Shown: piece by piece, positions 63,270 to 64,000 of the stretch
How positions within the stretch are numbered: the stretch's first letter is position 1
How the letters are laid out: every line of letters begins with the position of its first letter
Assembly (NCBI RefSeq): GCF_964656455.1
Contig: NC_135712.1
Span: forward strand, 69,693,239 to 69,757,238
Reading direction: 5' to 3'
From: Halichoerus grypus
Lineage: Eukaryota > Chordata > Mammalia > Carnivora > Phocidae
Length of the DNA stretch: 64,000 nt
Program-made: the position numbers and the translations under genes
Notes under the pieces: generated by a model
The model's database searches: none
Told to the model about the DNA's origin: nothing
Seen by the model: only the letters and a program-made list of their open reading frames with translations

Positions 63270-63470
63270 TTTTTTTTAAAGATTTTATTTATTTATTTGA
63301 CAGAGAGACAGCAAGAGAAAGAACACAAGCAGGGGTAGTGGGAGAGGGAGAAGCAGGTTTCCCACGGAGCAGGGAGCCCGATGCAGGGCTTGATCCCAGG
63401 ACCCCGGGATCATGACCTGAGCCGAAGGCAGAAGGCAGATGCTTGACGACTGAGCCACCCAGGCGCCCCC
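63270..63470 (-). mobile_element. CAN-SINE
   Basis: Antisense SINEC: aaagattttatttatttatt, end gagccacccaggcgcccc, with a small internal duplication ggcagaaggcag. TSD tagtaattttt against tagtactttta. Confidence 0.94.
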
Positions 63471-63479
63471 CCTATAGTA

Positions 63480-63690
63480 CTTTTAAAGGTAAAATTCATA
63501 TACAGTGAAATGCATACACCTTAGCTATACACTTGACAAATGAATCCATCTTTGTAATATACACCTCTCTCATGATGTAGGACATTTCTACTTTGCCTGA
63601 AAATTCCCACACATCCCTTTCCCAGTCAATTCCCCTCACCATGTTACAGTGTGCTCTTAAGAGATAACCACTACTCTGATTTTTTCACCT
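63480..63690 (-). mobile_element. Old L1-like fragment
   Basis: aaaattcatatacagtgaaa and gagataaccactactctgat follow antisense old L1 3' text. Confidence 0.5.
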
Positions 63691-63699
63691 TAAATTAGT

Positions 63700-64000
63700 A
63701 TGAAAGGCAGAATAACAGTCCCCAAAGATGTCTAAGATCTAATCCCTGGAACCTATAAATATGTTTCTTTACATGGCAAAGGGGAATTAAGGTTGAAAGT
63801 AAAAATAAGGTTGCTAGTCAGCTGATCCGAAATTAATGTAAATTATCTGAATGGACACAGTGTAATCAAAAGGGCCCTTAACAGTGGAAGAGGGAGGCAG
63901 AAGAGGTCAGTGTGATGCAATGCTGGCTTGAAGATGACTTTTGGTTAAGAGTCAAGGAATGTGGACAGCTTCTCTCTAGAAGTTGAAAAAGGCAAAGAAA
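63700..64000 (+). mobile_element. MaLR-type LTR fragment, cut by the window end
   Basis: ccccaaagatgtctaagatc, ctaatccctggaacctataa and a later gtcaaggaatgtggacagct resemble the LTR at 51190-52165 in the same orientation. Ancient, non-coding. Confidence 0.55.

Larger units (their letters stand above)
62499..64000 (-). other. LRCH3: LRCH3 intron (runs off the window)
   Basis: It holds a cluster of four SINEs (62781-63470), an old L1-like piece (63480-63690) and the start of a MaLR-type LTR (63700-64000). No further exon was recognised. Confidence 0.65.

Noticed and set aside
7321..63470. Many 60-80 codon open frames with Ser/Leu-rich or Arg/Glu-rich ends (for example 8009-8221, 28384-28725, 53913-54119)
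   Set aside because: They are translations of CAN-SINE bodies and heads, not genes.
1..64000. Microbial-type systems, CRISPR arrays, operons or toxin genes
   Set aside because: Introns, carnivore SINEs and two split mammalian genes explain the window; no regularly spaced repeats or compact gene clusters exist.

Overview
The window is mammalian nuclear DNA from a carnivore. About 39 tRNA-derived CAN-SINE (SINEC) copies lie on both strands, recognisable by a gcgcctgggtggctcag-type head, a CT-rich body and an AATAAA/poly(A) tail, often with target-site duplications (TSDs). The SINE subtype looks caniform, probably arctoid (bear, seal or mustelid type), but species cannot be fixed from this sequence. 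Nothing bacterial, plasmid-like or CRISPR-like is present.

Two convergent protein-coding genes account for all coding sequence I can support. IQCG (DRC9), on the + strand, contributes its last five coding exons (1-68, 1024-1098, 10525-10656, 11388-11489, 13183-13320), about 170 C-terminal residues with a coiled coil, an IQ motif and a Lys-rich tail. LRCH3, on the - strand, contributes fifteen coding exons between 62498 and 17510, about 477 residues: the linker after the leucine-rich repeats, an acidic stretch, a charged coiled coil, a disordered linker and the complete C-terminal calponin-homology (CH) domain with its stop. Every exon junction has GT/AG borders and the reading phase is continuous through both chains. 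A roughly 2.9 kb LRCH3 3'UTR runs left to about 14640, so the two 3' ends lie about 1 kb apart. The same convergent pair is known on human 3q29.

The rest is intron, UTR or short intergenic sequence, mostly repeats. 1.3-10.5 kb: old L1 pieces on the - strand, a degenerate LTR-retroelement body (about 3.48-6.2 kb) that splits one L1, and many SINEs. 14.4-25.3 kb: LRCH3 3'UTR and last introns, without a single CAN-SINE. 25.3-36.5 kb: SINEs, an L2 split by an unusual SINE-L1-SINE composite, and GT/CA microsatellite arrays. 38.7-39.3 kb: a broken processed RPL12 pseudogene. 40.7-51 kb: MIR, L2 and SINEs. 51.2-52.2 kb and 63.7-64.0 kb: MaLR-type LTRs. 58.9-60.2 kb: a 5'-truncated L1 with a 13-bp TSD and two SINEs inside. 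60974-61173: 200 Ns.

I did not find an undescribed gene system. The observations most worth checking concern splicing (a TG-repeat 3' splice site and a G-rich 3' splice site in LRCH3), a chimeric retroelement, a SINE-free 10.9 kb block, an unidentified dispersed repeat pair and several tandem arrays.
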